Positions 18,077 through 25,628 of a stretch of 32,607 nucleotides of DNA are shown one piece after another. Numbering within the stretch: position 1 is the stretch's first letter; each line of letters begins with the position of its first letter. Both the position numbers and the translations under genes were made by a program. Below the pieces are notes generated by a model. It saw only the letters and a program-made list of their open reading frames with translations. It was not told the origin of the DNA and ran no database searches. Source of the DNA: JALYRV01 sp036675475 (GTDB taxonomy: Bacteria > Acidobacteriota > Vicinamibacteria > Vicinamibacterales > SCN-69-37); assembly GCA_036675475.1 (NCBI GenBank), contig JAKFEY010000017.1, positions 1 through 32,607 on the forward strand. Direction: 5' to 3'.

Positions 18077-18082
18077 TACAAT
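18077..18082 (+). promoter_or_regulatory. Possible -10 box for the ParA gene (leaderless start)
   Basis: TACAAT lies 8 bp before the GTG at 18091, in the 88-bp divergent spacer between dnaG and the ParA gene. Transcription from it would begin at or next to the GTG, giving a leaderless message. That fits the lack of a Shine-Dalgarno there. No good -35 is visible at 16-18 bp. Confidence 0.35.
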
Positions 18083-18090
18083 CCCCGCAC

Positions 18091-18918
18091 GTGCGCAGCC
18101 TCGCCATCGTCAACATGAAGGGGGGCGTCGGGAAAACGACAACGGCCGTGCAGCTGGCGTCGGCGCTGGCCCGCCACGGACACCGCGTGCTGCTCGTTGA
18201 CGCCGACCCGCAGGGCAACGTCAGTCACATGCTGGGGTTGACTCCGCGCCTCACGCTCACGGATCTCATGCTCGGCACCGCGACGCTGGACGATGTCGCC
18301 GGTGAGGCGCGGCCGAACCTGGACGTCGTGGCGTCGACGCCCGCGGCGTTCGCGCTCGAGACGCAGCTGGCCGGCGCGATGCAGCGCGAAACGGTGCTCG
18401 CCCGGCACCTGGCCATCCCGCCCGGCCGCTACGATTTCCTCATCATCGACACGTCGCCGTCGATGGGCCTGCTCACTTACAGCGCACTGCTCGCCGCCTC
18501 GGAGTTCGTGCTGACGATCTCCATGGACTCGATGGCCATGGCGGGCGCGCGGCAGACCCTGGCCGGCGTCACCGAAATTCGCAGGCTCTGGCAGGATCGG
18601 CCGCTTGCACTTGCCGCCGTCGTGCCCACGGCCGTGAATCCTCAGACACACGCGACGCGTGCCGCGCTCGAAGCCCTCGAGGCCGATCCCGAGATGGCCT
18701 CGCGGCTGTTCCGTCCCGGAATCAGGCAGTGTCTCGACCTGACGTATGCCGCGGCTGCCCACCAGACCATCTGGGAGTACGCCCCGCACAGCCGCGCCGC
18801 CGAGGACTACGGCCGGCTGGTTTCCTTCATTCATCCTCAGACCGCTGATTCCGAAAGGACCCATGGCCAAAGCTCGAAAGCCGCGCCCGTCGTTCGCGTC
18901 CCCCTCTCCGGCTCCTGA
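18091..18918 (+). CDS. ParA/MinD-family ATPase
   Basis: Deviant Walker ATPase of the ParA/MinD/Soj class, which positions DNA or protein cargo by ATP-driven dimerisation. The 275 residues start VRSLAIVNMKGGVGKTTTAVQL; the KGGVGKTT signature is at 10-17. The switch I/Walker A' region is DADPQGNVSHML, and Walker B is LIIDTSPSMG. I chose the GTG at 18091 because the conserved first strand begins at once; the frame upstream is antisense to dnaG. No parB or parS is visible, so it is likely an orphan ParA with another cargo. The next gene overlaps its 3' end by 56 bp, suggesting coupled expression and perhaps joint function. Confidence 0.9.
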   Translation: MRSLAIVNMKGGVGKTTTAVQLASALARHGHRVLLVDADPQGNVSHMLGLTPRLTLTDLMLGTATLDDVAGEARPNLDVVASTPAAFALETQLAGAMQRETVLARHLAIPPGRYDFLIIDTSPSMGLLTYSALLAASEFVLTISMDSMAMAGARQTLAGVTEIRRLWQDRPLALAAVVPTAVNPQTHATRAALEALEADPEMASRLFRPGIRQCLDLTYAAAAHQTIWEYAPHSRAAEDYGRLVSFIHPQTADSERTHGQSSKAAPVVRVPLSGS

Positions 18919-19903
18919 CACGGCCCCGGCGGCTGGCTGGGTCTATCGCTCCGACGCGCCCTCGTCGCCGGTCGCCCCCGCACCCGCGGCCGAATCCGCG
19001 CCCGCTGCCGGCCGTCGCCGCCGCTGGCTCGATGCCGCCACGCTGCCATTCACGCTGACGATCGTCGCGGCGCTGCAGCCGGTCGCCTGGATCCGGCGCA
19101 AGACCCCCGCGCGCGTCCTGCTCCTCGCGTGTCTGGTATGGCCGGCCGCGGCCTCGGCGCAGACGCCGGGCGCGGTCTCGACCCAGATCGGCACGGTCAC
19201 CGAGCAGGTCATCATGCGGCCGGCCGTGCCGTGGGCCGTGGAGTTCGGCGCTTCCGGCGACATGACGCGGGGATCGACCGACACCACCAATTTCGGCGGC
19301 AATGGCCTCTGGCAGCGCGACTGGGCGAAGTGGCGCATGGTGACGACGGGTGGAGCCGGCATCCAGCGCACGGGCGACACGACCCACGTCGAGCGCTACT
19401 CGGTCGACATCGCGTTCGCGCGGACGCTCACCGACAAATTCCGGCTGGTGCTGCTCAACGACTGGGCGCGCTCACCGTTCGAGGGGCTCGATCATCAGAA
19501 CGCCACCGGCGGGGTGCTCGTGTGGCTGCCGGACTCGCCCAAGAAGCTCGGGCTCGGCGTCTTCGGCGGGATGGCGTATGCGTTCGAGGCCTACACGCTG
19601 CCGATTCCCGATCAGCACTTCGCGACGTCACTGGCGGGCGCGAGCGCGACATATTTCTTCACCGAGCAGAACACGCTCGGCGCGCTGCTGCTGCATTCGC
19701 TCGACCTCAGCGACCCGGGCAACTACCGCATGGGGCTGCGCGTGTCGCTGCAGTCACGCGTCGCCGGCGGCGTGGGCCTGCAGGCGACCTACGAGTACAG
19801 CTACGACCACGAGCCGGTGGCGACGATTGAGGACCGGCACCAGACGCTTTCGCTTGGCGTGAACCTGCGGCTGGCGCCGCGTCCCGCCAAGCCCCGTCAG
19901 TAG
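18863..19903 (+). CDS. DUF481-type outer-membrane barrel with membrane-anchored N-terminal extension
   Basis: 346-residue protein starting at the ATG at 18863 (AGGA 3 nt upstream, inside the ParA gene). Residues 1-54 are Pro/Ala-rich and end in RRRR. A hydrophobic helix (about 60-77, LPFTLTIVAALQPVAWI) follows. Then RRKTPAR precedes a second hydrophobic stretch ending AAASA-Q (84-100), which looks like a normal signal peptide with a cleavage site. The mature part matches the DUF481 pattern (salt-induced outer-membrane protein YdiY): a TDTTNFGG strand, HVERYSVDIAFARTLTD, RSPFEGLDHQ, and a terminal strand SLGVNLRLAP. An internal signal peptide after 80 residues is odd. It may be a fusion of a small ParA-linked membrane protein with a barrel. 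The 3' end overlaps the SPFH gene by 7 bp. Confidence 0.75.
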   Translation: MAKARKPRPSFASPSPAPDTAPAAGWVYRSDAPSSPVAPAPAAESAPAAGRRRRWLDAATLPFTLTIVAALQPVAWIRRKTPARVLLLACLVWPAAASAQTPGAVSTQIGTVTEQVIMRPAVPWAVEFGASGDMTRGSTDTTNFGGNGLWQRDWAKWRMVTTGGAGIQRTGDTTHVERYSVDIAFARTLTDKFRLVLLNDWARSPFEGLDHQNATGGVLVWLPDSPKKLGLGVFGGMAYAFEAYTLPIPDQHFATSLAGASATYFFTEQNTLGALLLHSLDLSDPGNYRMGLRVSLQSRVAGGVGLQATYEYSYDHEPVATIEDRHQTLSLGVNLRLAPRPAKPRQ

Positions 19904-21216
19904 CCGCCGCCGGGCGGGCGCGGCGTGCCCGTGGGCGTCGCGCCCCCGCCGCCGCTGCCCGGGCCCTGCGATCCCGTCGGCGTCGCGCCTCCGCCGCCGC
20001 CGGACCGGCCGGCTCCTCCCGATGCCGGCGCCGGCGGGCGGGGCACGACGGCGGACGGTGCGGTCTCGAGCGGCCCGAGAATGATCGGCAGGCCGTCACC
20101 GGCGCTGCCGATGATCACGACCTTGCTGTTGGGCGATTTCGCGAGCTCCAGCGTCGCGTCGATGCCTTTCCACTTCAGATACCGGTCCGAGATGCCTTCC
20201 GTGACGATGTCCTGGAAGGCGCGGATGCCTTCGGCCTCGAGGCGCTTGCGCTCTTTTTCTTTCGTCTCGGCCATGATGCGGAAGTCGTACTCGAGCATCT
20301 CCTGCTCGGTCACGAGCTTGCCCTGAATCGCGGCGACGAGCGCCGGCGGCAGCTCGATATGCCGGATCAGGACGTCCTCCACGTAGATCAGCGGGCTGCC
20401 GGTGCCGAGCAGATCGTTCAGGTGCGTGCCGGCGGCCATCTTCTCGCTGTTGATGCGGTAGAACGGCTGGCCGTTGACCAGGCTTTCATGCAGCAGCCCG
20501 TCACGCACCAGCGCCGCCAGGTCCTGGAGCACGAGCTCGACGACGTCGATGTGCAGCTGCCGGGCGACATCGGCGGCCGTCATCGGCGTCGGCGCTTCCG
20601 CCGCGAGCCTGATGATTTCGCGCCGCATGTGCGCCTCGGCGCCCAGCAGCGACGCGGCCGGCTCGAACCGCACCTGGAATTCCTCGACCATGTTGCGCTG
20701 GATGGCCTGCTCGAGCTCCTCGCGGCGGCCCGAATAGAGTTCGGCCGGCGAGAGATGCGAAATCTGCTTGCGCGCGTGCGCGCCGAGCTCCGGCACCACC
20801 AGCACGTCGATGTAGTCCGGGCCGACGTAGCGGTGCAGCCGGCCCAGTTCCATCTCCATCGGGCGGAACCTGATCGAGATCTCGGTCTGAATCGTCAGGC
20901 CGTCGTTGGCGATGACGCCGAACGTGCGGGTGACGTCCTGCAGGCGGATGTCGTAGATCTGCACGTGGTTCCAGGGCAGCTTGTAATGCGTGCCCTCGCC
21001 CATGGGCGGATCGAGCGACGTGCCGCCGCTGTTGCCGAGCGCGCCGAACAGGCCGAACCGCCGCCACAGCACGCCGGCGTGTCCCGCCGGAATGGTGACG
21101 ATGATGCTCGGCAGCAGATAGAGGATGACGAGGGCCAGCGCCAGCAGCGACAGCCAGAAGCCGACGACGCGGCGGCGGTAGAGGCCGCGCAGGCGGGTGA
21201 GGACACGACTGCTCAT
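19897..21216 (-). CDS. SPFH/band-7 (prohibitin-like) membrane protein with internal winged-helix-like segment
   Basis: 439-residue bitopic protein. A basic N-terminus leads to one helix (about 18-41), then the SPFH domain (TIPAGHAGVLWRRFG onward; GLTIQTEISIRFRP near 106-119). Between about 185 and 275 the SPFH domain seems interrupted. The segment REIIRLAAEAPTPMTAADVARQLHID plus DLAALVRDGLL and FYRI reads like a winged helix. SPFH sequence resumes with YVEDVLIRHIELPP, followed by a coiled coil (EQEMLEYDFRIMAETKEKERKRLEAE trimmed to about 304-330). The tail is Gly/Pro-rich with two GGGGATPTG repeats. SPFH proteins form rings that organise membrane microdomains. The ATG directly follows the thioesterase TAA, so the two are cotranscribed. 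Confidence 0.85.
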   Translation of the reverse strand: MSSRVLTRLRGLYRRRVVGFWLSLLALALVILYLLPSIIVTIPAGHAGVLWRRFGLFGALGNSGGTSLDPPMGEGTHYKLPWNHVQIYDIRLQDVTRTFGVIANDGLTIQTEISIRFRPMEMELGRLHRYVGPDYIDVLVVPELGAHARKQISHLSPAELYSGRREELEQAIQRNMVEEFQVRFEPAASLLGAEAHMRREIIRLAAEAPTPMTAADVARQLHIDVVELVLQDLAALVRDGLLHESLVNGQPFYRINSEKMAAGTHLNDLLGTGSPLIYVEDVLIRHIELPPALVAAIQGKLVTEQEMLEYDFRIMAETKEKERKRLEAEGIRAFQDIVTEGISDRYLKWKGIDATLELAKSPNSKVVIIGSAGDGLPIILGPLETAPSAVVPRPPAPASGGAGRSGGGGGATPTGSQGPGSGGGGATPTGTPRPPGGGY

Positions 21217-21948
21217 TTACACGTGCTCCAGAAGATCGGCGTCGGGGGACGAGGCGTGCGCCTCGAGATCCCGCGCGATGTGCGCCAGCATCGCGTCGCG
21301 CGCGCTGGTCACGAAGAAATGTCCGCCCGGCAGCACGCGCACGGCGCAGGCGCCGGTGGTGTGCGCGCGCCAGCGCTCGAGCGCCGGCACCGGGGCGTGC
21401 CGGTCGGCGTCGCCGCCGAACACCGTGATGGGGATGTCGAGCGGCGCTTCGGCCGACCACTGATAGCTCTCGGCCACCGCGAAGTCGGCGCGCAGCGTCG
21501 GCACGAGCAGGTCCATCAGGGACGGCTCGGCGAGCACCGGCGCGGGCGTGCCGCCGAGGGCGGCGATCTCGGCGCGAAACTCCGCGTCCGGGAGCTGGTG
21601 AATCGCCCGCGACATCCGTTCGGCGTCCGGCGCCGGGCGGCCCGACACGAACAGGCGCACCGGAGCCGGCCAACCGCGGCGGCGCGCTTCCCGCGCCAGC
21701 TCGAAGGCGGCCAGCGCGCCCACGCTGTGGCCGAACAGCGCGTACGGCCCCGCCGCCAGCGGCTCGAGGACCCGCGACGCGAGCCAGTCCACCAGCGCCG
21801 TCAGGCGCGTGAACGCCGGACGATCGCGAAGGCCGTCGCGGCCCGGCAGCTGCGGCGCGATCACCGTGATGTCAGGCGCGAGGACAGACGTCCACGGCCG
21901 ATAAACGCCGGTGCCTGCCCCGGCGTGCGGAAGGCAGATCAGGCGCAT
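21217..21948 (-). CDS. Type II thioesterase (alpha/beta hydrolase, NRPS/PKS editing)
   Basis: 243-residue alpha/beta hydrolase like GrsT/SrfA-D/LgrE. Such enzymes remove mis-loaded acyl groups from carrier proteins of NRPS and PKS assembly lines. The N-terminus RLICLPHAGAGTGVYRPW and PQLPGRD oxyanion region are typical. Ser75 lies in FGHSVGA, the acidic residue in FGGDADRH (180-182), and His210 in LPGGHFF, completing the triad. A free-standing editing enzyme fits the PKS/NRPS genes a few kilobases away. However, it is on a separate transcription unit and its stop codon abuts the ATG of the SPFH gene. The start is the ATG at 21948 with a GAGG upstream. Confidence 0.88.
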   Translation of the reverse strand: MRLICLPHAGAGTGVYRPWTSVLAPDITVIAPQLPGRDGLRDRPAFTRLTALVDWLASRVLEPLAAGPYALFGHSVGALAAFELAREARRRGWPAPVRLFVSGRPAPDAERMSRAIHQLPDAEFRAEIAALGGTPAPVLAEPSLMDLLVPTLRADFAVAESYQWSAEAPLDIPITVFGGDADRHAPVPALERWRAHTTGACAVRVLPGGHFFVTSARDAMLAHIARDLEAHASSPDADLLEHV

Positions 21949-21987
21949 TCCTCACCTCGTCGTTCGGTTCTGAGTGAGCGGTTAGTG

Positions 21988-21993
21988 TATAGT
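21988..21993 (+). promoter_or_regulatory. Possible -10 box in the divergent thioesterase/DUF697 spacer
   Basis: TATAGT lies 50 bp before the DUF697 ATG in a 94-bp spacer that must hold both divergent promoters. No strong -35 matches. The reverse strand over the same bases reads TACTAT and TATACA, possible -10 elements for the thioesterase. Confidence 0.3.
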
Positions 21994-22042
21994 ACGCCGC
22001 ATCGAAATCGTCCACGCTTAACCGTCAGAGGAGCGCTCCACG

Positions 22043-22519
22043 ATGAGTGAACGGCAGTCGCACGCAGATACGATCGTCCGCCAGTACGCCACCTATAGCG
22101 CCGGCGCGGGGTTCATCCCGATGCCGCTGATCGACATGGCCGCGATCACCGGGCTGCAGCTGAAGATGATCAGCGACATGTCGAAGGTGTACGAGATTCC
22201 GTTCCACCACGAACGCGCCAAGGCCATCGTCAGCGCGCTGGTCGGCGGCGTCGGGTCGACCGCTCTCGCGTACGGCGCCGGCGGCGCGGTGCTGCGGTCG
22301 GTGCCGGTCCTCGGGCCCGTGCTCGGCGTGCTCTCGATGCCCGCCTTCGGCTATGCCGCGACCTACGCGGTGGGCCGCGTGTTCGTGCAGCACTTCGAAT
22401 CGGGCGGCACGTTCCTCGACTTCGACCCGGCGAAGGTGCGCGCGTACTTCAACGAGCAGTACGAGCGCGCGCGCGGCCGTTCGGCCGCGCACGGCACCGC
22501 CGCGACGGCCTCGGCCTAG
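22043..22519 (+). CDS. DUF697 (YcjF-like) membrane protein
   Basis: 158-residue protein of the DUF697 type. In other bacteria this domain follows GTPase domains, as in YcjF and related stress proteins; here it stands alone. The family pattern starts at FIPMPLIDMAAITGLQLKMI near residue 28. A helical amphipathic region (DMSKVYEIPF) and two hydrophobic, Gly/Ala-rich segments likely in the membrane (about 66-84 and 88-112) follow. It ends with a charged tail (DFDPAKVRAYFNEQYERA). The ATG at 22043 has AGAGGAG upstream within a GGAGCGCTCC palindrome. A strong hairpin follows the stop, so it is probably monocistronic. Function unknown. Confidence 0.75.
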   Translation: MSERQSHADTIVRQYATYSAGAGFIPMPLIDMAAITGLQLKMISDMSKVYEIPFHHERAKAIVSALVGGVGSTALAYGAGGAVLRSVPVLGPVLGVLSMPAFGYAATYAVGRVFVQHFESGGTFLDFDPAKVRAYFNEQYERARGRSAAHGTAATASA

Positions 22520-22530
22520 GACCACAGACC

Positions 22531-22554
22531 GGGGGCGGCCTCACGGCCGCCCCC
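22531..22554 (+). terminator. Terminator-like hairpin after the DUF697 gene
   Basis: GGGGGCGGCC (22531-22540) and GGCCGCCCCC (22545-22554) form a perfect 10-bp stem with a 4-nt TCAC loop, 12 nt after the stop. The following sequence (GCGCTTCTTC) has only a few T residues, so it is a probable but non-canonical intrinsic terminator. It also shows that the next gene must start after 22554. Confidence 0.7.
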
Positions 22555-22574
22555 GCGCTTCTTCGAGCCGGCTT

Positions 22575-23633
22575 TTGCCTTCCAGAACAGCGCTCATTAC
22601 AGGATCCGGCGGCCTCATCGGGTCGTCCTGCGCGCGCGCGTGTGCCGCGCGCGGCTGGCGCGTCATCGGCGTCGACAACGACATGCGCGCGTGGTTCTTC
22701 GGCCCCGGCGGCACGACCGCCGGCGTCGTGCACGATCTCGCGCGCGATCTCGGCCCCGCGTACCGCCACGTCGCGCTCGACATCCGCGATCGCGCGGGCG
22801 TGGCCGCGCTCGTCAAGGCCGAGCGCCCCGATCTGATCGTGCACACCGCGGCGCAGCCGTCGCACGATCGCGCGGCGGACATTCCGTTCGAGGATTTCGA
22901 CGTCAACGCCGGCGGCACGCTCAACCTGCTCGTGGCCGCGCGCGATTACGTCCGCGACTCGCCCTTCTGCTTCCTCAGCACCAACAAGGTGTACGGCGAT
23001 CACCCGAACCGCCTGCCGCTCGTCGAGACGCCGACGCGGTGGGACTACGCGGACGGCCGCGACGGCATCGCCGAGGATCTGTCGATCGATCAGTGCATGC
23101 ACTCGCTGTTCGGCGCGTCGAAGGCGGCCGCCGACGTGCTGTGCCAGGAATTCGGGCGGTACTTCGGCATGCCGGTCGGCGTGTTTCGCGGCGGCTGCCT
23201 CACCGGGCCGCATCACGCCGGCGTCAGCCTGCACGGATACCTGAACTACATCGTGCGCTGCGCGGTGCGCGGCGAGCCGTACACGATTCTCGGCTACAAG
23301 GGAAAGCAGGTCCGCGATCAGCTGCATGCCGAGGATGTCGCGTCGCTGATGCTGGCGTTCGCGGCGCGGCCGCGCGCCGGCGAGGTCTACAATCTCGGCG
23401 GCGGCCGGGCCAACAGCCTTTCGATTCTCGAGACGATTGCGGCGCTCGCCGAGCGCGGGCTGGTGCTCGAGCACCGGTACGTGGATCAGGCGCGCGCCGG
23501 CGATCACATCTGCTACATCTCGGATCTCTCCAAGACGCAGGCGCACTTTCCGGAGTGGGCGCCGCGCGTGAGCCTGCCGTCGATGCTCGACGGCATCATC
23601 CAGCACTACAGCGCGCAGGCCGTCGCGGGTTAG
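22575..23633 (+). CDS. NAD-dependent epimerase/dehydratase, CDP-paratose 2-epimerase-like
   Basis: 352-residue short-chain-type sugar-nucleotide enzyme. The only fitting start is a TTG at 22575: the protein then begins PSRTALITGSGGLIGS, and the NAD motif GSGGLIG is at residues 10-16. Upstream lie the terminator hairpin and the DUF697 gene. The active-site serine/threonine is in FLSTNKVYGD (135-136). The usual YxxxK pair appears as F179 and K183 in SLFGASKAAAD, so tyrosine is replaced by phenylalanine. GGCLTGPHHAG and YKGKQVRDQLHAEDVA match the tyvelose/paratose epimerase subgroup. It may prepare a sugar nucleotide for the glycosyltransferases on the other strand, but the substrate is unknown. 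It converges on them with a 4-bp stop overlap. Confidence 0.85.
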   Translation: MPSRTALITGSGGLIGSSCARACAARGWRVIGVDNDMRAWFFGPGGTTAGVVHDLARDLGPAYRHVALDIRDRAGVAALVKAERPDLIVHTAAQPSHDRAADIPFEDFDVNAGGTLNLLVAARDYVRDSPFCFLSTNKVYGDHPNRLPLVETPTRWDYADGRDGIAEDLSIDQCMHSLFGASKAAADVLCQEFGRYFGMPVGVFRGGCLTGPHHAGVSLHGYLNYIVRCAVRGEPYTILGYKGKQVRDQLHAEDVASLMLAFAARPRAGEVYNLGGGRANSLSILETIAALAERGLVLEHRYVDQARAGDHICYISDLSKTQAHFPEWAPRVSLPSMLDGIIQHYSAQAVAG

Positions 23634-24829
23634 CGCGTCGCCGCGGCAATGGCGGCCGCCGCCCGGCGCGGTCCGCCCGCCTCTCGCATCGCCGCGCGCA
23701 GCCGCGCGGCGGCGTCGCGAAACGGCGCCTCTGCGAGCACGGCCGCGATGCGTTCGCGCAGCGCGCCGGCGGACACGTCTGGCGGCGCCAGCGCGACACC
23801 GGCGCCGAGCTCGGCAACGCGCGCGCCCACCAGATATTGATCGCCGCGCTGCGGCAGCACCACCATCGGCACGCCGAAGTACTGCGCCTCGGTGGCGCTG
23901 TTCATCCCGCCGTGCGTCACGAACACCGCCGCGCGCTCGAGCACGCGAAGCTGCGGGACGAACGGCGCGATCGCGACGCTGTCCGGCAGCGGGCCGAACG
24001 CTCCGGCGGGCGCGCCACCGGTCGAGATCAGCAATCGCCACGGCTGCCCCGCGCTCGCGCGAATCGCGTGGCGATACACCTCCGGCGCGTCATGGAACGT
24101 CGTCCCCAGCGACAGGTAGACGAGCGGCGGGCCGGGGCCGTCGAAGGGGAAGGCCGCCGTGTCGGGCCGCGAGGCGGGCAGCGACGCGCCGACAAAGACA
24201 TAGTCGTCGCCGAACGCGGCCTCACTGAGCTGAAACGCGCGCGACGTGAACACGATCGTCAGCGGCTGCGGATTGCCGAGAAAGCCGAGGATGTCCGGGC
24301 TCGCCGTGCGGAACCGCCGGTCGGCCGCGCGCGCCGTCTCGAAGTACGAGGACAGCGCCGCGAGGCCATGGCGCACGGCCTCGACGGGGGCGCCCGCGTA
24401 GAGCATGTCGGCGAGGGCCGCGGCGCCGATCACGCCCGGCCGGAGGGCGAAGACGACCGACAGCGTCACGGCGGGAATGCCCAGCACCTGCGCGACCAGC
24501 CGTCCCCACAGGCTCTTGGTATCGAGCAGCAGATAGTCGGGACGCGCGGCGCGCACCTCCTCGATGAGCGCCGGCAGGATCTCCGACGACAGCCGCATCA
24601 GCCGCACCATGTCGCTGAACAACCCGTCGGTGGGCGGCGTGGGGTTGAAGGCGTCGTGTCCGCGCGGGTAGGCGCGATACGCGGCGCCCGCGGCCTCGAT
24701 GCGCGCGCGCGACCGGCCGGTGCCGTAGCAGGTCACGCGATCGCCCCGCGCGACGAGCTCGGCGACGACCGGCAGCACCGGCGACAGGTGCCCGTACGTC
24801 GGATAGATCAGCGCGACGCCGTGCGCCAC
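23630..24829 (-). CDS. MGT-family glycosyltransferase (YjiC/macrolide type), copy 1
   Basis: 399-residue GT-B enzyme of the MGT/UGT (GT1) family, which moves a sugar from a nucleotide donor to a small hydrophobic acceptor. The N-terminal acceptor domain has GHLSPVLPV with the putative catalytic His. The C-terminal donor domain has LSLGTTFHD, the loop FVTHGGMNSATEA, and PQRGDQYLV with the canonical Asp-Gln that binds the donor sugar. The start is a GTG at 24829, 1 nt after the FkbM stop. It is the last gene of the operon that begins with the PKS/NRPS gene. By eye it is a paralogue of copies 2 and 3. Confidence 0.9.
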   Translation of the reverse strand: MAHGVALIYPTYGHLSPVLPVVAELVARGDRVTCYGTGRSRARIEAAGAAYRAYPRGHDAFNPTPPTDGLFSDMVRLMRLSSEILPALIEEVRAARPDYLLLDTKSLWGRLVAQVLGIPAVTLSVVFALRPGVIGAAALADMLYAGAPVEAVRHGLAALSSYFETARAADRRFRTASPDILGFLGNPQPLTIVFTSRAFQLSEAAFGDDYVFVGASLPASRPDTAAFPFDGPGPPLVYLSLGTTFHDAPEVYRHAIRASAGQPWRLLISTGGAPAGAFGPLPDSVAIAPFVPQLRVLERAAVFVTHGGMNSATEAQYFGVPMVVLPQRGDQYLVGARVAELGAGVALAPPDVSAGALRERIAAVLAEAPFRDAAARLRAAMREAGGPRRAAAAIAAATR

Positions 24830-24830
24830 G

Positions 24831-25610
24831 TCACCGCGCTCCGGTCACTTTGCGGCGGAGCATGCCGGCCGTCACCGCCAGAATCCGCGGCAGCTTGTGC
24901 CACAGGATCTCCGCCCGCCGCGCGCACTGCTCGATCCATGCGATCGGCGCCGTGATCGCGCGAGGCGGAACGTGCGCGCGATTGCGGAAGATGACGTTGG
25001 CCTCGCGGTTGAGGCTCTGGGTCCATGAGACGTGCGGCTCGAAGCCGTGCTGCTCGAAGAAGCGGGTGGCCTCGGCCATGCCGAACGCGTTCGCGTACAG
25101 CGGCGCCGAGTGGATGTTGACCTCCAGCTGAATCTTGCGGACGTCGCGCACGCGCTCGCCGAGCGACTCCACCACGCGCAGGTCCTCGCCCTGGGCGTCG
25201 ATCTCGAGCAGATCGATCCGCGCCAGCCCGCGCTCGCGCATGAAGGTGTCGAGGCGGACGACGGCGACGTCGACTTCGTTGATCATCTCGAAGCGCGTGT
25301 ACGGGTGCCATTCGTGCACCCACGTCTCACCCGCGTTCGGGTCGAAGTCCTGCAGCGACGAGCAGTCGTCGTGAAAGGCGATCTTGAACGTCGCGCGGCC
25401 GTCGTAATTCGACACGGCCGCGGGCACGACTTCGATGGTGGGCGCGCCGGCCGTCTTGCGCCGGAGCTCCTCGACGCGCGCCGGAATCGGCTCGAACAGA
25501 AACAGCCGGTGGCCGCGCCGCCGGCACACGTCGATCAGCGCGTCGTCGCCCGCATGCGCGCCCACCTCCACGATGGTTCGGCCGGACTGGAGGCGCAGGA
25601 TGGGATGCAT
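24831..25610 (-). CDS. FkbM-family SAM-dependent methyltransferase
   Basis: 259-residue FkbM-type O-methyltransferase. The SAM-binding Rossmann fold shows TIVEVGAHAGDD (residues 12-23) and FLFEPIPARVEEL. The FkbM-type VRLDTFM and DLLEIDAQGEDLRVV segment is near 117-145, and VRKIQLEVN follows. This family often methylates hydroxyl groups of sugars or natural-product cores. The last 50 residues are basic and may form an amphipathic tail. It sits between glycosyltransferase copies 2 and 1, with gaps of 18 and 1 nt, so methylation of a sugar or of the released product is likely. The start is an ATG at 25610. Confidence 0.88.
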   Translation of the reverse strand: MHPILRLQSGRTIVEVGAHAGDDALIDVCRRRGHRLFLFEPIPARVEELRRKTAGAPTIEVVPAAVSNYDGRATFKIAFHDDCSSLQDFDPNAGETWVHEWHPYTRFEMINEVDVAVVRLDTFMRERGLARIDLLEIDAQGEDLRVVESLGERVRDVRKIQLEVNIHSAPLYANAFGMAEATRFFEQHGFEPHVSWTQSLNREANVIFRNRAHVPPRAITAPIAWIEQCARRAEILWHKLPRILAVTAGMLRRKVTGAR

Positions 25611-25628
25611 TCAGGGAGTCTCCGCGAA

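Noticed and set aside
18003..18218. N-terminal extension of DnaG
   Set aside because: The extra 72 codons are antisense to the ParA gene, and the family N-terminus starts at 18002.
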